Source of the DNA: a virus
Virus record (IMG/VR): IMGVR_UViG_3300033150_000539
Span: 1 to 21,256 of that record
DNA: 21,256 bases
Reading direction: 5' to 3' (one strand)
The notes beneath the pieces are model-generated. The model worked only from the letters and a program-made list of their open reading frames with translations, had not been told where the DNA came from and did not search any database. Below are positions 21,145 to 21,256 of the stretch, piece after piece (position 1 is the first letter of the stretch; every line of letters starts with the position of its first letter). The position numbers were made by a program, and so were the translations under genes.

Positions 21145-21256
21145 CTACCCGTTCTCAATCTTCTCAGACGCTAGAACAAATCGAGTACAAATAACACGTG
21201 CCAACTTACGGGCAAGCTTCATAGCCTCTTGAACATTGGGGAGAACCGCCGCGGCC
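21145..21256 (-). CDS. 3' end of a gene entering from the right edge
   Basis: An open frame enters from the right edge and stops with TAG at 21145-21147, giving the last 36 residues. It ends in a helical, basic stretch (EAMKLARKLARVICTRFVLA) then SEKIENG. Its product cannot be named from this fragment. Coding is likely because the frame is clean and matches the transcription direction of the neighbouring genes. Confidence 0.5.
   Translation of the reverse strand, partial: AAAVLPNVQEAMKLARKLARVICTRFVLASEKIENG

Noticed and set aside
1-21256. CRISPR arrays, tRNA genes, IS ends or attachment sites
   Set aside because: Reading both strands by eye showed no regularly spaced repeats, no cloverleaf, no transposase and no integrase; a tRNAscan run would be decisive for tRNAs.

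Overview
This window reads as part of a tailed dsDNA bacteriophage (Caudoviricetes) with an HK97-type head; it could be a free phage, a prophage or a metagenomic viral contig. It holds a major capsid protein, a prohead protease with a nested scaffold, a large terminase and a portal. A bacterial host is implied by very strong Shine-Dalgarno sites and sigma70-like promoters, one being TTGACT-17 bp-TATACT. The host genus cannot be told from the sequence. I saw no integrase, repressor, tRNA or CRISPR array, and no gene-free stretch longer than about 300 bases.

Layout. Almost everything is on the minus strand, so transcription runs right to left. (1) 9751 down to 1 is the head and packaging block: portal-MuF-metallopeptidase fusion (with a mini-intein), an unknown 220 aa protein, a TerS-position protein, TerL, a LigD-type phosphoesterase-like protein, prohead protease with in-frame scaffold, and major capsid protein running off the left edge. 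(2) 9833..10624 is a lone plus-strand nucleotidyltransferase-like gene with its own promoter. (3) 19617 down to 10625 is one tightly overlapping accessory operon of about 9 kb. It encodes GT2 and GT32-type glycosyltransferases, two methyltransferases, S-adenosylmethionine decarboxylase plus a diverged second copy, a metallo-beta-lactamase-fold protein, a second HExxH metallopeptidase, a Cys-rich small protein, a CgeB-like glycosyltransferase, an SQD1-like SDR with lost catalytic residues, a response-regulator receiver, two GAF-like pieces in shifted frames, and a coiled-coil protein with a C-terminal membrane segment. (4) 19683..20681 is a lone plus-strand ATP-dependent DNA ligase. (5) The right edge has a minus-strand KH-domain protein with an upstream regulatory region and the 3' end of another gene.

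How the genes may work together. The head block gives capsid, scaffold, protease, portal and packaging motor. The metallopeptidase fused to portal-MuF, and its free paralogue, may be virion-associated effectors or maturation enzymes. The phosphoesterase-like protein, nucleotidyltransferase, ligase and perhaps the MBL protein resemble parts of a DNA-end repair set, although they are dispersed. The accessory operon looks like a metabolite and surface-modification cassette (sugar and methyl transfer, decarboxylated SAM or related amines) with a small signalling module. The main points of novelty are the mini-intein placed at the first MuF cysteine, the portal-MuF-metallopeptidase fusion with its free paralogue, the scaffold nested behind a perfect 11-nt Shine-Dalgarno, the tandem SpeD pair, and the catalytically altered SQD1-like protein.
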